64,000 nt of DNA, taken from positions 806,001 to 870,000 of the forward strand of contig JAPFFF010000056.1 in NCBI GenBank assembly GCA_039105265.1, written 5' to 3'. How positions within the stretch are numbered: position 1 is the stretch's first letter; each line of letters begins with the position of its first letter. The notes under the pieces were generated by a model, which had not been told where the DNA came from, searched no databases, and saw only the letters and a program-made list of their open reading frames with translations. This stretch comes from Tritrichomonas musculus (taxonomy: Eukaryota; Parabasalia; Tritrichomonadida; Tritrichomonadidae). Positions 21,423-31,168 of this stretch are shown in pieces. The position numbers and the translations under genes were made by a program.

Positions 21423-21446
21423 ATAAAGCTTTATTTAAAACTGAAA
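21411..21446. repeat. Perfect 36-bp palindrome over a stop codon
   Basis: Each 18-base half reads TTTCAGTTTTAAATAAAG on its own strand, centred on AAAG/CTTT. It contains the TAA that ends the Sel1-kinase frame. Flanks continue the symmetry imperfectly (TTTGAG left, ACTCA right), and GATGGATTT-type text recurs at 21400 and 21461. It could be a 3'-end hairpin or a scar of an inverted duplication. Confidence 0.85.
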
Positions 21447-21529
21447 TAAACTCAGGTAATGATGGATTTTAGTTTCAGGATGTTCGGAGATAATGTAGGT
21501 ATAACTTGAAAAATTGATTCGAGGCCAAT

Positions 21530-21800
21530 TTTGAGATATTCTTCTATTTCACTGAAAGTCGGTCAATATTCAGGAACCAATCTCCAGCAAAGCTCAATAA
21601 GTTTCTAATGATTGTCTGGAATACTCACTTTTTGATAAGGTAATTGTTCATGTAATTCATTAAATGCATTTCCAAAAATGTGAAATCACCTGTAAACATT
21701 ATGTAGAGAAAATACCCAAACTCATAAACTAAACCGGGAAACCTTGATAATTATCTTCTATACATTCAGGCGGGAAAAATTTGCGGGGATGAATTATATC
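21530..21800 (-). pseudogene. Relic of a protein kinase C-lobe
   Basis: On the minus strand, FFPPECIEDNYQGFP (APE region) passes by a frame change into VYEFGYFLYIMFTGDFTFLE (normally DVYSFG...), then a stop and LLSFAGDWFLNIDRLSV. This is the downstream half of a kinase domain in at least two frames. It lies between the Sel1-kinase gene and the subtilisin gene and belongs to neither. Confidence 0.55.
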
Positions 21801-22018
21801 GTCGTAGTTTATTTAAGGATAAAATTTTTATTATCATTTTCTCTTGAAATTAATTATTTTTTGAATCGACCCCTTTATTTCTCTCACTTTAATGTAATTT
21901 CTGTGATATTTATAGTATTCTCTCAAATTTGAGATCTCATTGAAAAAGTAAACAACCCAAGTTTAAGTGGAAAACAATAGGTATATAAAAATAGAAATAA
22001 AATTAATTAATTTTTTTT

Positions 22019-24973
22019 TTAATTTAATGATTTGATTTCTGTGAAACCGTTTCCTTTCAATTTTTGTTTTCGACTTGTTTTCACAATAACGATGACAATT
22101 ATTAAAATAATGATGACACCAGCAAAACAACCAACTCCAATATAAAGGTAAGTCATGTTATTTTTATGTTCAATTTTAACATTGAAATTTGCATCTTCAT
22201 AGTTGTTGTTGAAAATAGCAATGCACAACGAAGAGCCTTTATTGTTAATGTCACTTTTCAATGTTTTATTCACTTTAAAGTTGCCCAAATAAAGTTCATA
22301 TTCACCAATTTCAAGATGACAATCTTTATCAATCCAAACTGTCGAATATCCACGATCATCGTTGAGTGCTTCAACCATGACATTCTTAATTGGATTAATT
22401 TGATAAACAAAATTTTTTTCTTTGATTCTTATTCTTCCAATTTCGTGTGCTTTAAGAGTCAGTGAAAAAGATTCTTCTTTTTTAACTGTCACATGTGCTT
22501 GACAAACTGAACCAAGTGAAGAATCATTGCATTTGCAATGAAGTGGATGATCTGGATCACATTTATCACATCCGATACAACTTTTTGCATCTGAAAATGA
22601 CAAATAACCGTTTTCAATGTTTCCGGAAGCAACAACTGAAAAATTCTGTTCTTTTTCAACATCGTTGATTCCAGAATCAATGAAAGCACCACTAAAAACA
22701 TGAATTGAATACTGGCCAATTTCGACTTCTTCTCTGTCAACAATGACTTTTTCATTTGTTGAAAGATGCTGACTATCGCCGGTTTCAATGTGATCGCCTT
22801 TATACAACTTGCCACTCGGTGAAACAACAACAAGATCAAGATCATGTGCCAGCAAGAGAGGAGAGTCTTTATTGAGCATTGCATCCAAGTAAGAAAGAGT
22901 AATTTGAAGTCTTTTTTCTTTGGAAAGAACAGTCAAATTGGCAACTTTGTGGCCATATTCATTGATCGATGGATGATCTTTCTCATAAAACTGCTTCGTA
23001 ATTTGGACACCAAACTCGCCTTCAAAAGGCAAAATTGTTGAAAGATCAACAACTCCATGACCATGTAAAACATCAACTGTCTTTGATCCTTGTGGATGAA
23101 CGCATGAATTGATAAGAAGTGCTCTCATAGTTGCACCATCTAAATCAACTTTTGACGACCAGTTTCCAAACTCAAAATATTGTCTAATTAAAGATGCCGC
23201 ACCTGCAATATTTGGCGTAGCTTGTGAAGTTCCTTCCATCGTTGTGACGTCGCTTGTTCCATTCTCTCGACATCCGTAAAAAGAGTCTTTTTTCTGGTAT
23301 GATTTGGCGCTGCTTATTCTCGTTCCAGGACCGAGAACATCAGGCTTCATTGCGCCTCTATTTGCAGGACCAGCAGAAGAGTAAGAAGAATGCTGATACG
23401 GTTTTGATGTATTCAATTTTGATGTGTCAAAAATGGAAACAAAAGAACTTTTCAAAAGCAACTTTACTTTGTCAACATCGGTTGAAATAAAGACACCTTT
23501 AGTTGAGTATAATATACATTCATCAATCCACCTCACCTTGTCTCTGTCACTTGCATAACCAAGATAAACGGTTGAATCACGCAAAAATTTACAGTCACTT
23601 GTTTCTTCGGCATTGAAGACGAAAATGTCACTTTCGCTTTTGTTTGTGCCGATTGTGCCACCGAAGAAAGGATCAATCATGTAAAGCTGCTCAACATCCA
23701 AGTAAACAGACGAATCATCAGAACTCACAATTCTCGATGTATGCATCGTTTCAAACAAGTCATCAATGGCACCGACACAAAGGACGTTCTTTGAACCAGA
23801 AGGATCAGCGACAGAGAAATTGCCATCATAATACTCATTCCCTGCAGCAAAGACGAACATAACTTGCGGATTCTTATGTGATGCTTCTCCATATTGGAAG
23901 TTATCACTATCAGAAAATCCCATCGCGTCCCAGCTGTTCGATGAAATTCGTGATTTGAAGTCATTCATAACAGACACTTCTTCTTCCAACGAAAAAAGCA
24001 GAAAAGGGAAGAAAATCAGCTTCGCTTTTGGCGCATTTCCATCAAATAAATCAAATCCTCCATCTTTATTTGAACAAACGCTTTCACCTGCAATCGTGCC
24101 AGCTACGTGCGTTCCGTGTTCATTCTCGTAGATGTCTTTCGCAAGGCTCTCAATTGAACCGTAATAATTGTAATAGACAATTTTTCGATGCTTCAATGGT
24201 GTATTCAATTGGAAGGTACAATTGGGATCATAAAACATTGAATGATGATAATCAAGTGGTGAATCAACAACCGTCACAATTTCACCTTGACCGTCAATTC
24301 CTTTTTCATTCAAATATCTTTTCGTGTATAAAATGCCACTTTTCTCGTCTGTAAAAAATTCTCTGGTGTTTTTTTGAGTAAATCCAGTCATTAAATTGTT
24401 TCTAAGAACTGGTTTGCTGTATGGAACTATTGATTTGACGGATGGATCTTCTGAAAGAATTTTAATTAAATATCGCTTTTTTGTTATTGAATTATCGCGG
24501 AAATTTATTAGGTATGAATCGCTGCTCTTTCTTGATTCAATCGAAAAAAGCTTTGAATTCGAATCTAGGACAAAATTATGTGGTCCATAAACCAATAAAT
24601 ATTTGGCTTTTTCTATAGTTACACTTCCTTCTTTTATTTTATCTTCGGGGTTGAGTTTTCTTGCTAATGTTATGTTTGAGATAAGAGAAAGTTGCTCATA
24701 TGAAAGATAGAGAAGAAAAGTATCTTTAATAATTAAATCTGTAGAATCAATGGCTATGCTTTTGGGTATATTAGATAAATCATTGATAAGAAAATGGACA
24801 TAATACCAATTTTTTTCATCGTTTGAAATATGATTTAAATATCTTTTGGTATTGTATAAAGTAATTTGATTGGTATTATCAATAGAAAAGCTAAAAGATT
24901 TCTTCTCATGAATTACCGGACTTTGATTTTTTTTAATGAGAGAATAATAAGTGAGAATCAGAAAGAGTAACAT
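22019..24973 (-). CDS. Subtilisin-like serine protease, type I membrane protein
   Basis: A 984-residue S8-family peptidase. It begins with a hydrophobic signal peptide (MLLFLILTYYSLI) and a prodomain-like region of about 200 residues. Catalytic Asp is D237 in VTVVDSPLDYHHSMF, His is H286 in HGTHVAGTIAG, the oxyanion Asn is N379 in FAAGNE, and Ser is S583 in GTSQATPNIAGAA. Two long stretches between Asn and Ser look like an inserted PA-type domain. A Cys-rich EGF-like patch (CIGCDKCDPDHPLHCKC) follows a beta-rich P-domain-like region, then one transmembrane helix (YIGVGCFAGVIIILIIVIVI) and a short basic tail (KTSRKQKLKGNG). It should be a cell-surface or lysosomal protease with its active site outside the cytosol. 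Trichomonads carry a family of such subtilisins, one of which processes surface adhesion factors. All catalytic residues are present. Confidence 0.92.
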   Translation of the reverse strand: MLLFLILTYYSLIKKNQSPVIHEKKSFSFSIDNTNQITLYNTKRYLNHISNDEKNWYYVHFLINDLSNIPKSIAIDSTDLIIKDTFLLYLSYEQLSLISNITLARKLNPEDKIKEGSVTIEKAKYLLVYGPHNFVLDSNSKLFSIESRKSSDSYLINFRDNSITKKRYLIKILSEDPSVKSIVPYSKPVLRNNLMTGFTQKNTREFFTDEKSGILYTKRYLNEKGIDGQGEIVTVVDSPLDYHHSMFYDPNCTFQLNTPLKHRKIVYYNYYGSIESLAKDIYENEHGTHVAGTIAGESVCSNKDGGFDLFDGNAPKAKLIFFPFLLFSLEEEVSVMNDFKSRISSNSWDAMGFSDSDNFQYGEASHKNPQVMFVFAAGNEYYDGNFSVADPSGSKNVLCVGAIDDLFETMHTSRIVSSDDSSVYLDVEQLYMIDPFFGGTIGTNKSESDIFVFNAEETSDCKFLRDSTVYLGYASDRDKVRWIDECILYSTKGVFISTDVDKVKLLLKSSFVSIFDTSKLNTSKPYQHSSYSSAGPANRGAMKPDVLGPGTRISSAKSYQKKDSFYGCRENGTSDVTTMEGTSQATPNIAGAASLIRQYFEFGNWSSKVDLDGATMRALLINSCVHPQGSKTVDVLHGHGVVDLSTILPFEGEFGVQITKQFYEKDHPSINEYGHKVANLTVLSKEKRLQITLSYLDAMLNKDSPLLLAHDLDLVVVSPSGKLYKGDHIETGDSQHLSTNEKVIVDREEVEIGQYSIHVFSGAFIDSGINDVEKEQNFSVVASGNIENGYLSFSDAKSCIGCDKCDPDHPLHCKCNDSSLGSVCQAHVTVKKEESFSLTLKAHEIGRIRIKEKNFVYQINPIKNVMVEALNDDRGYSTVWIDKDCHLEIGEYELYLGNFKVNKTLKSDINNKGSSLCIAIFNNNYEDANFNVKIEHKNNMTYLYIGVGCFAGVIIILIIVIVIVKTSRKQKLKGNGFTEIKSLN

Positions 24974-24984
24974 TCTAAAAATGA
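24974..24984 (-). promoter_or_regulatory. Inr directly at the subtilisin start codon
   Basis: On the minus strand TCATTTTTAGA abuts the ATG at 24973. It fits the trichomonad initiator and would give a leader of about nine bases, the usual arrangement in these organisms. Confidence 0.6.
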
Positions 24985-25827
24985 TTATAAAAACAATCTT
25001 TTTCTTTATTCACATATCTTACTAAATATTTGAATAATTATATTATAATACATATTTTATATAAGAATATTAGTTTTTTTGTTAAAAATATAAATGTATG
25101 TTATTTTATAATTTACATTTGAAGATATTAACTGAAAACATAAAATAGTAACATTGTAACTTTTTAAAAAACAATTGAAACGAATTTATTTTAATTGACT
25201 ATGAAAAAGTGAGAATGATATTCATATCTTTTGGACATTTATCCAGAGAACTGAGAAAATAAATCAAGTAATTTATATGCAAAGGTCTTCCAAGTTTTTC
25301 AGTGAACATTAAAACTCTTAATATTATTACTGCTTCAAGGAAATAAATGTCGATAATGAGAAACTCTGTTTCGAAAAATCGGTTTAATCATAAAAATCAT
25401 TTAGCTTTATCGAGAATATTTTCTTCTAATGGATGAATTTTATATCATATTCGAATAATTTGTTAATGTATCATTTTCGATTTTTTTGAAAGCAATAGCT
25501 ATATTAAGCTACGTGAGTGTTTTGTTAAACTTATCATCAAAATGTTGAAGCTTTATTTTAAATAAAAAATTGTATTGTAAATTTTCAATAGTGTTACTGA
25601 GTTTTTGGCTCCTGTGTATACTCATGAACAATTTCCCAGTTTTTTCTTTCGGAACCTCATGAATCTCATAATTCTTTTGGATAACTTACAAATTAATTAT
25701 ATAATAATAAATAAACATTATGACTTGATTTCAATTTCATTTTTAAAGTTCTTTTAAACTTGTAAATATTGCATGAACTCATGTCTAATTAGAAGAAAAA
25801 ATCGTCAAAATATATATTGAATGGTTT
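24985..25827. other. Intergenic, divergent promoter region
   Basis: AT-rich, between the minus-strand subtilisin gene and the plus-strand coiled-coil gene. No gene or repeat recognised. TCATGTCTAA near 25778 is a weak Inr candidate for the downstream gene. Confidence 0.45.
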
Positions 25828-27876
25828 ATGCTTTGGAAATTTTCTTTATGTAAAATGTCCACAGAAAGCTATGAACAGATTGAATTAAGGATTAAAGCAA
25901 CACTAACCCCTTTTGAACAGTTTTTTGAGAGTGTCCCAGGTATAAGAGAAGACTATGAAAGAAAATTTAGAAACTACGAATACAATAAAATTAAATATCT
26001 TATTGATGACTTTTTTCAAAAGGTGTCGAATTTACAGGTATTATTTACATCACTTAAAGACAAAGATCTTCCATTGATTAAAAATATCATCCAACAACAT
26101 AAATCACAACAAGAAAATAGCGGATCAATAACGAACATAAGTGATGATGATGATGATCCACCAACATTACATAGCAGTCAAAAATCAAAAGAAACTAAAC
26201 CGAAAACATTGAAAGAATATGAAAAAGAAATAAAAAAATTAAACAAAGAAATTAAAGATCTAAAAAACTCCAAAGATAAATTACTAAAAGAAAAAAATGA
26301 ATTACAAAGAAAATATGATAATTTAAAATTAGAAAATTCTAATTTAACTACTGACAAAAAAAACTTAAAAAATGAAAATACCAAATTAAGAAAAGACGGT
26401 AGCAAATTTTTGTGGCTTGAAAATAAAAAACTGGGAGAAAACATTGATAAGTTGACCAAAGAAATTCAAGAACTTAAAGAAAAAAATGCTGCATTAAAAG
26501 AATCACCAAAAAGTGGAAAAGGCAAAAAGAAAAGCTTTCCTGATCTGTCACCAATGTCAAATGAACAAAATTCAGCAAACGAAGCTAAAATTGCCGAGCT
26601 AAACACTGAAATCCGGGAATTAAAGTCGATAATTGACAGTTATGAAAATGAAAAATCAGCAAAAGAAAAAAGTCATCATCATCATAAGGATGATGATGAT
26701 GACAACTATTCAAGTTCGCATAGAAGAGCTGCAAATGAGAGCTCTGCTTGGCAGCCAAAGTCAAAGATGGAGAGAAGAATTGACGATTTGTACAAAAGAA
26801 ACATCGATCTTGTTAAATCAACTTCTGAAAAAGATGAGAAAATCAATCAGCAAAAGAACACAATTTCAGAGAAAGAAGAACTAATTAGGAATCTGCAGTT
26901 TGCTAATCGCAATCTCGATAGTGAAAATCTACGATTAAAGAGCGAAAATGAAAAATTATCGTTTGAGAATGGACGATGGCGGGCTAGGTTTTCTCCTTCT
27001 GGTTACTTACAAAGTGACGACTATTCTAGATCCAGTGAAAAGCTAAACAAACAGATTGAAGAACTTAAAAATAAGAACGAGTTACTTACTAACGAGAACC
27101 GAAATATTCATGATTCAATGTCAATAAAAATTAGTGAATTAGACACTCAAGTTGCAAATTTAAATGATCAAAATAAAGAATTGAAAGAGCAAATTGAAAA
27201 ATTGGAAAATAAAATTAAAGCCGTTGAAGGGGAAAAGACAAGTTTAGAAGCCGAGAAGTCGAAATTAGAAAATGAAAAAGCTGAATTGGAAGGTGAAAAG
27301 ACACAATTGGCAAGCGAAAAGACACAATTGGAAAGCGAAAAGACACAATTGGAAAGCGAAAAGACACAATTTGCAAGCGAAAAGACACAATTTGCAAGCG
27401 AAAAGACACAATTGGAAAGCGAAAAGACACAATTGGAAAGCGAAAAGACACAATTGGAAAGCGAAAAAACACAATTGGAAAGCGAAAAGACACAATTGGA
27501 AAGCGAAAAGACACAATTGGAAAGCGAAAAGACACAATTGGAAGGAGAGAAGACAAATCTAGTTAGAACATATTCCGAGCTTAATCAATACAAAATCAAG
27601 AGTAATGTTATGGACAGCACAGTTTCCAATTTGAAAATCGAATGCCAGCAAAAAGGAGACCAAATCGAAAATCTGATTAGCGAGAACAAGAAGTTGAAAA
27701 CCGACAATGGCGTTTTGGCTGCCCAAAATAAAGAATTCAAGATCCACATTGTCTATCAGAACAAAATTATTAAAAAGCAGATGATTCTCGCTAAACAAGA
27801 AAATGAGCTGCAAATTGATCGAGTAAGGGAAATACAAAACAAAGAAATAAATTCAATAATTAAAATATTAACTTGA
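25828..27876 (+). CDS. Long coiled-coil protein with heptad repeat array
   Basis: A 682-residue protein, almost entirely alpha-helical coiled coil from about residue 130 (LKEYEKEIKKLNKEIKDLKN onward). Residues about 1-75 form a small predicted helical head; an Asp-rich stretch (SDDDDDP) and a Ser-rich linker follow. There is a His/Asp run (SHHHHKDDDDD) near residue 290. Residues about 480-575 are a perfect seven-residue repeat, SEKTQLE and variants, about fourteen in a row. Such proteins are common in trichomonads, often labelled 'viral A-type inclusion-like' by coil similarity only; likely cytoskeletal or scaffold. The Met at residue 10 (25855, MSTESYEQ) is an alternative and perhaps better start. 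No enzymatic domain seen. Confidence 0.8.
   Translation: MLWKFSLCKMSTESYEQIELRIKATLTPFEQFFESVPGIREDYERKFRNYEYNKIKYLIDDFFQKVSNLQVLFTSLKDKDLPLIKNIIQQHKSQQENSGSITNISDDDDDPPTLHSSQKSKETKPKTLKEYEKEIKKLNKEIKDLKNSKDKLLKEKNELQRKYDNLKLENSNLTTDKKNLKNENTKLRKDGSKFLWLENKKLGENIDKLTKEIQELKEKNAALKESPKSGKGKKKSFPDLSPMSNEQNSANEAKIAELNTEIRELKSIIDSYENEKSAKEKSHHHHKDDDDDNYSSSHRRAANESSAWQPKSKMERRIDDLYKRNIDLVKSTSEKDEKINQQKNTISEKEELIRNLQFANRNLDSENLRLKSENEKLSFENGRWRARFSPSGYLQSDDYSRSSEKLNKQIEELKNKNELLTNENRNIHDSMSIKISELDTQVANLNDQNKELKEQIEKLENKIKAVEGEKTSLEAEKSKLENEKAELEGEKTQLASEKTQLESEKTQLESEKTQFASEKTQFASEKTQLESEKTQLESEKTQLESEKTQLESEKTQLESEKTQLESEKTQLEGEKTNLVRTYSELNQYKIKSNVMDSTVSNLKIECQQKGDQIENLISENKKLKTDNGVLAAQNKEFKIHIVYQNKIIKKQMILAKQENELQIDRVREIQNKEINSIIKILT
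27265..27555 (+). repeat. 21-bp minisatellite encoding a heptad
   Basis: About thirteen copies of AAGACACAATTGGAAAGCGA (plus one base) in tandem, with a TTTGCAAGC variant in two adjacent copies. The 21-bp unit keeps frame and adds exactly two helical turns per copy, so copy-number change is tolerated. It also creates long spurious frames on other strands. Confidence 0.9.
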
Positions 27877-28594
27877 TCGTTATTTTAAGAAAAGTGTCAA
27901 GCAAAAATATATTTCATTTGATTTTAAATTTCAATAAAAAAATATGCCATAAAATTTCACATTTTTATTTATATAGAAAAAGAGTTTGTTTTAATACCAA
28001 CGGAAAAAACGATTGCAAGCATTTGAACACTCTTCCTTGCAGAAATTAATATAAATGATCTCTCATGTGGGTATTTTTGGCAGAATTTTGTATCATTTTT
28101 ATTATTTCTTGTCTGAATTTCGGATATTTGGCATAAAATTGAAATGTGAACAATTCTAAATCCATGACTACATTTCCACATTTCGTTGTTTCATTAAATT
28201 AATTGACAAATCAGCCTGATGGATCAATTCTTTGGTAATTTAATATAGTTATGATTTGCAAAGTATTCTTTTTTTTTTTTCTCGATATACATATTTATTT
28301 AAATTGGTTGCAAATTTGGCATGAAAGACTGATTATTTAGTCAAAAATTAAAAAATAAAGAAAATTAATAAGAAATTAAAAGTAGCATTAGCTATATTTT
28401 GTCAATATTCAATTTTCCTATGTCAAAAATTTTAGCTTTAAATAAAAAAGATAAATTATATTATGAGCAAATATCTGATGGTTTTATCTCTACCAAAAAA
28501 GTATATGTGAAAAACAAAAAGATTATTCATTATTGGTTTAAAGTTTAAACTTTTACGAACAAATATGTTTTTAATTCTTATTTTTTTGATGAAA
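27877..28594. other. Intergenic between convergent genes
   Basis: About 720 AT-rich bases between the stop of the coiled-coil gene and the 3' end of the initiator-binding gene. The 70-aa minus frame at 27969-28181 shows no recognisable content. Confidence 0.4.
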
Positions 28595-29311
28595 TTATTG
28601 TTCATTATTGAATCTATTGATCAATTCATCTCTTCTTCTATTATCTTTAATTCCTTTGAGAGCATGTAAAATATCTGATCTTCTGATATTTGGGAAACGT
28701 TCTGGAATGATAACAAAGACATTATCTGTTGACCAAAATTCATATTCATTTGTGATCATATTGAATAATTCAAAAGGATCTTGATCATTATCAGAAGAAT
28801 CTGAAAATCTGAAATCAACATGAAGTTCATTCTCCGTTTCTCTGGCATCATTACTAATTGCTCTAATACATTTTAATTTTCTTATAGTCCATTGTCTATA
28901 TTCTTTGGTATTTTCACCCAAATATGGAATTTTCTTAATTAAAAATGATGTATCACTATCTTTTTTTAAAAGTGTTTCATAACCCATTTTGGCCAATACA
29001 TCATTTATTGAAGATTTGCATTTGGAAATAAGATGCTTAAGCTGTTTTGTATTAATAGCAATATAATCATCATGCCAGCAAATACCACAAACAAGATATC
29101 TTTTCCAAGCGTCATCTTTGTCATGTTCGCAATATTTACGGATACTGTCAAAAGATTCTTTTGTTTTAACTAATCTTCGATTTCTATTGTAACGGTTTTC
29201 ATTGGAGCCCACAATGTTTTGCAACTCTATATACATCTTTTGATCTTCAGGTGAAAGCCAATTAAAATAGTTTGGCTGTTCTCTTTCTTCTTTGTTTATT
29301 CCAACTGCCAT
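28595..29311 (-). CDS. Initiator-binding domain (IBP39-like) transcription factor
   Basis: A 238-residue protein matching the trichomonad initiator-binding domain family. The recognisable block runs from about residue 13 to 130: PNYFNWLSPEDQKMYIELQ, then NRYNRNRRLVKTKESFDSIR, DAWKRYLVCGICW, AINTKQLKHLISKCKSSIND and MGYETLL. IBP39 binds the Inr element of protein-coding genes through this winged-helix-like domain. The C-terminal part (about 160-238) is shorter than the RNA polymerase II CTD-binding half of IBP39 and ends in FPNIRRSDILHALKG, so its partner may differ. It is a DNA-binding regulator or core promoter factor acting in the nucleus. ATG at 29311 is the first of the frame and sits in a 20-bp palindrome. 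Confidence 0.82.
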   Translation of the reverse strand: MAVGINKEEREQPNYFNWLSPEDQKMYIELQNIVGSNENRYNRNRRLVKTKESFDSIRKYCEHDKDDAWKRYLVCGICWHDDYIAINTKQLKHLISKCKSSINDVLAKMGYETLLKKDSDTSFLIKKIPYLGENTKEYRQWTIRKLKCIRAISNDARETENELHVDFRFSDSSDNDQDPFELFNMITNEYEFWSTDNVFVIIPERFPNIRRSDILHALKGIKDNRRRDELINRFNNEQ

Positions 29312-29325
29312 AAATATTTATGGCA
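29306..29325. promoter_or_regulatory. Perfect 20-bp palindrome at the start codon of the initiator-binding gene
   Basis: TGCCATAAATATTTATGGCA is fully self-complementary and includes the ATG (minus strand, 29311-29309). It could be a dimer-type operator or a leader hairpin; in AT-rich DNA the inner part is unremarkable but the GC-capped ends are not. Confidence 0.5.
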
Positions 29326-29546
29326 TATGGAAAATTTTTAAAATTTTTACATTGAAAATTTTATTTAAAATTTGTAAAAAAATTTTTCCAAAAAAATTTT
29401 TTTTGTCTTAAAATAAATCAATGATTGTTAAATATCTAAGTTGAAAAATCATAAAGTACTATATTCAATGAATTTTATTCATATAAAATATCACCCTTGT
29501 TTTTAAAATGTAATGAGATCTCTCAAATACAAATATTTTGTACAGG

Positions 29547-29708
29547 GATGATGGACGGGCACGGGCAAATTGCCCGTAAAAATGACGGGCCACGGGCAGT
29601 GCCCGTGCCTGTGTTTGCCCGTACTTGTCCGTGCCCGTCTTGCCCGTTCTTAAAAAAAGTGACATTGCCCGTCTTTGCCCGTGTATTTTGCTCGGGCAAT
29701 TGCCCGAG
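29547..29708. repeat. G+C-rich TGCCCG/CGGGCA repeat cluster, possible hAT-type subterminal array
   Basis: Starts CAGGGATGATGG and holds twelve TGCCCG or CGGGCA hexamers in about 160 bases, ending in the 18-bp palindrome CTCGGGCAATTGCCCGAG. This is an island in about 25% G+C DNA. Arrays of GGGC-type hexamers just inside a CAGGG end are typical of hAT elements, but no matching second end was found here. Confidence 0.55.
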
Positions 29709-31168
29709 ATTAAAAGTGACAATGAAATGTTATTTGAAAATAAGATAATTCTATTGTTTTTTTGATTGATATTTTATTAAAAAAGATGGGTTACGACTTA
29801 AAATAACGTATTTTTTCATTTTAAAATAAATCTATCTTATTATATTTTCATCTTTTTAATAAACATATTTAAAGAATAAAATTAGGGTGGTCAAATCGGC
29901 CCAAAATAATATTTTTTAAAAATCATGGGCCAAAATGTGGGTCAAGATGGGTTAATGTGGGTCATAAATAATCAATAAATATCACATATATTTTTTTAAA
30001 TATATAAATATATTAATATAATTAAGAGTGGCAGTACATATAATTTACGGATTAAAATTTTTTATTGAGGTTATTATATTTTTTTAACATGTTTTTTAAT
30101 ATTATATATTTAATTTAATATAATTAATACTAGTTAATTATTAATATATTTACCAATTAATAAATATATATTTTGATTACTTTATTTTTTGTAAATATTT
30201 CAAATAATTTAAGCCAAAATAATGAAACATTTTAATATTCTGAATATAAACATATAATAACTCATTTATATACTTATAATATTTTTATATATGTTTGATA
30301 ATTATATTATATTTTAATTTTAAAATTAATTTGCTATTTATTATAATATATGAAAAATGTTCATATATTATTTTAATTCAAATTTTCACAAAGAATTGAA
30401 TTTCATATTAAAAAAATTTCAATTTATTTTGTTTAAAACAGTCTTGTTTTAATTAATTTACTAAAATTTCAAAATAAATCTTAGTCTTTTATCATTAAGT
30501 CATATTTATATATATTATTAAATATTAAAATTATGAAAATACGATTCACAATTAAAAAACTGATATTTGTTTACTTTATTGGATTTAATTGCTAATTAAA
30601 GTTGTTCTAAAATAAAAATCACTGATTACATTCTTTATTTATAATGCTTTTTTTAAATATAATCTTTTTACGATTTTTTTTCAATATTTGATGATTATTA
30701 TAATATTATCAAATTAGATATATTACGATTATTAAGATACATTAAAATGATTATTATGATTTATTCATTTTATTCTAGATTGTTAATTTAAAAAAAAAAT
30801 ATGAAAAAGCTGATATAACAAAATATAAAATATATCTTATTATTTTAATCATATATAAATTTTAATAAAATAAAAAATATTAATATTATTGGAGATATTA
30901 TCATATTTTTCATTATCGTATAAAACAAACTTTTGAATTGATTATTAATTTAAAAAAATAATTATTTGAAATTTGGCGAAGTGACAAACTATAGAAAAAG
31001 TTACACCATTTTTTTCTGAGGAAAATTCGTTATTCTGACTTTTTGAGTTAATTGAGAAGGCATACAAAAAGTTCTAAAATTTTCTTGTAAAGTTTTGAAA
31101 AAGTTCACTAAGATAAAACCATGAAAAAGCGCCATTTTTATAGAACTAAACCAATCAAAGAAACCGAG

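Noticed and set aside
27215-27562. Three long frames over the 21-bp minisatellite
   Set aside because: All are generated by the repeat being open in several frames; only the SEKTQLE frame belongs to a long protein.
29465-29748. Pro/Arg-rich short frames on both strands
   Set aside because: They are translations of the TGCCCG/CGGGCA repeat cluster.
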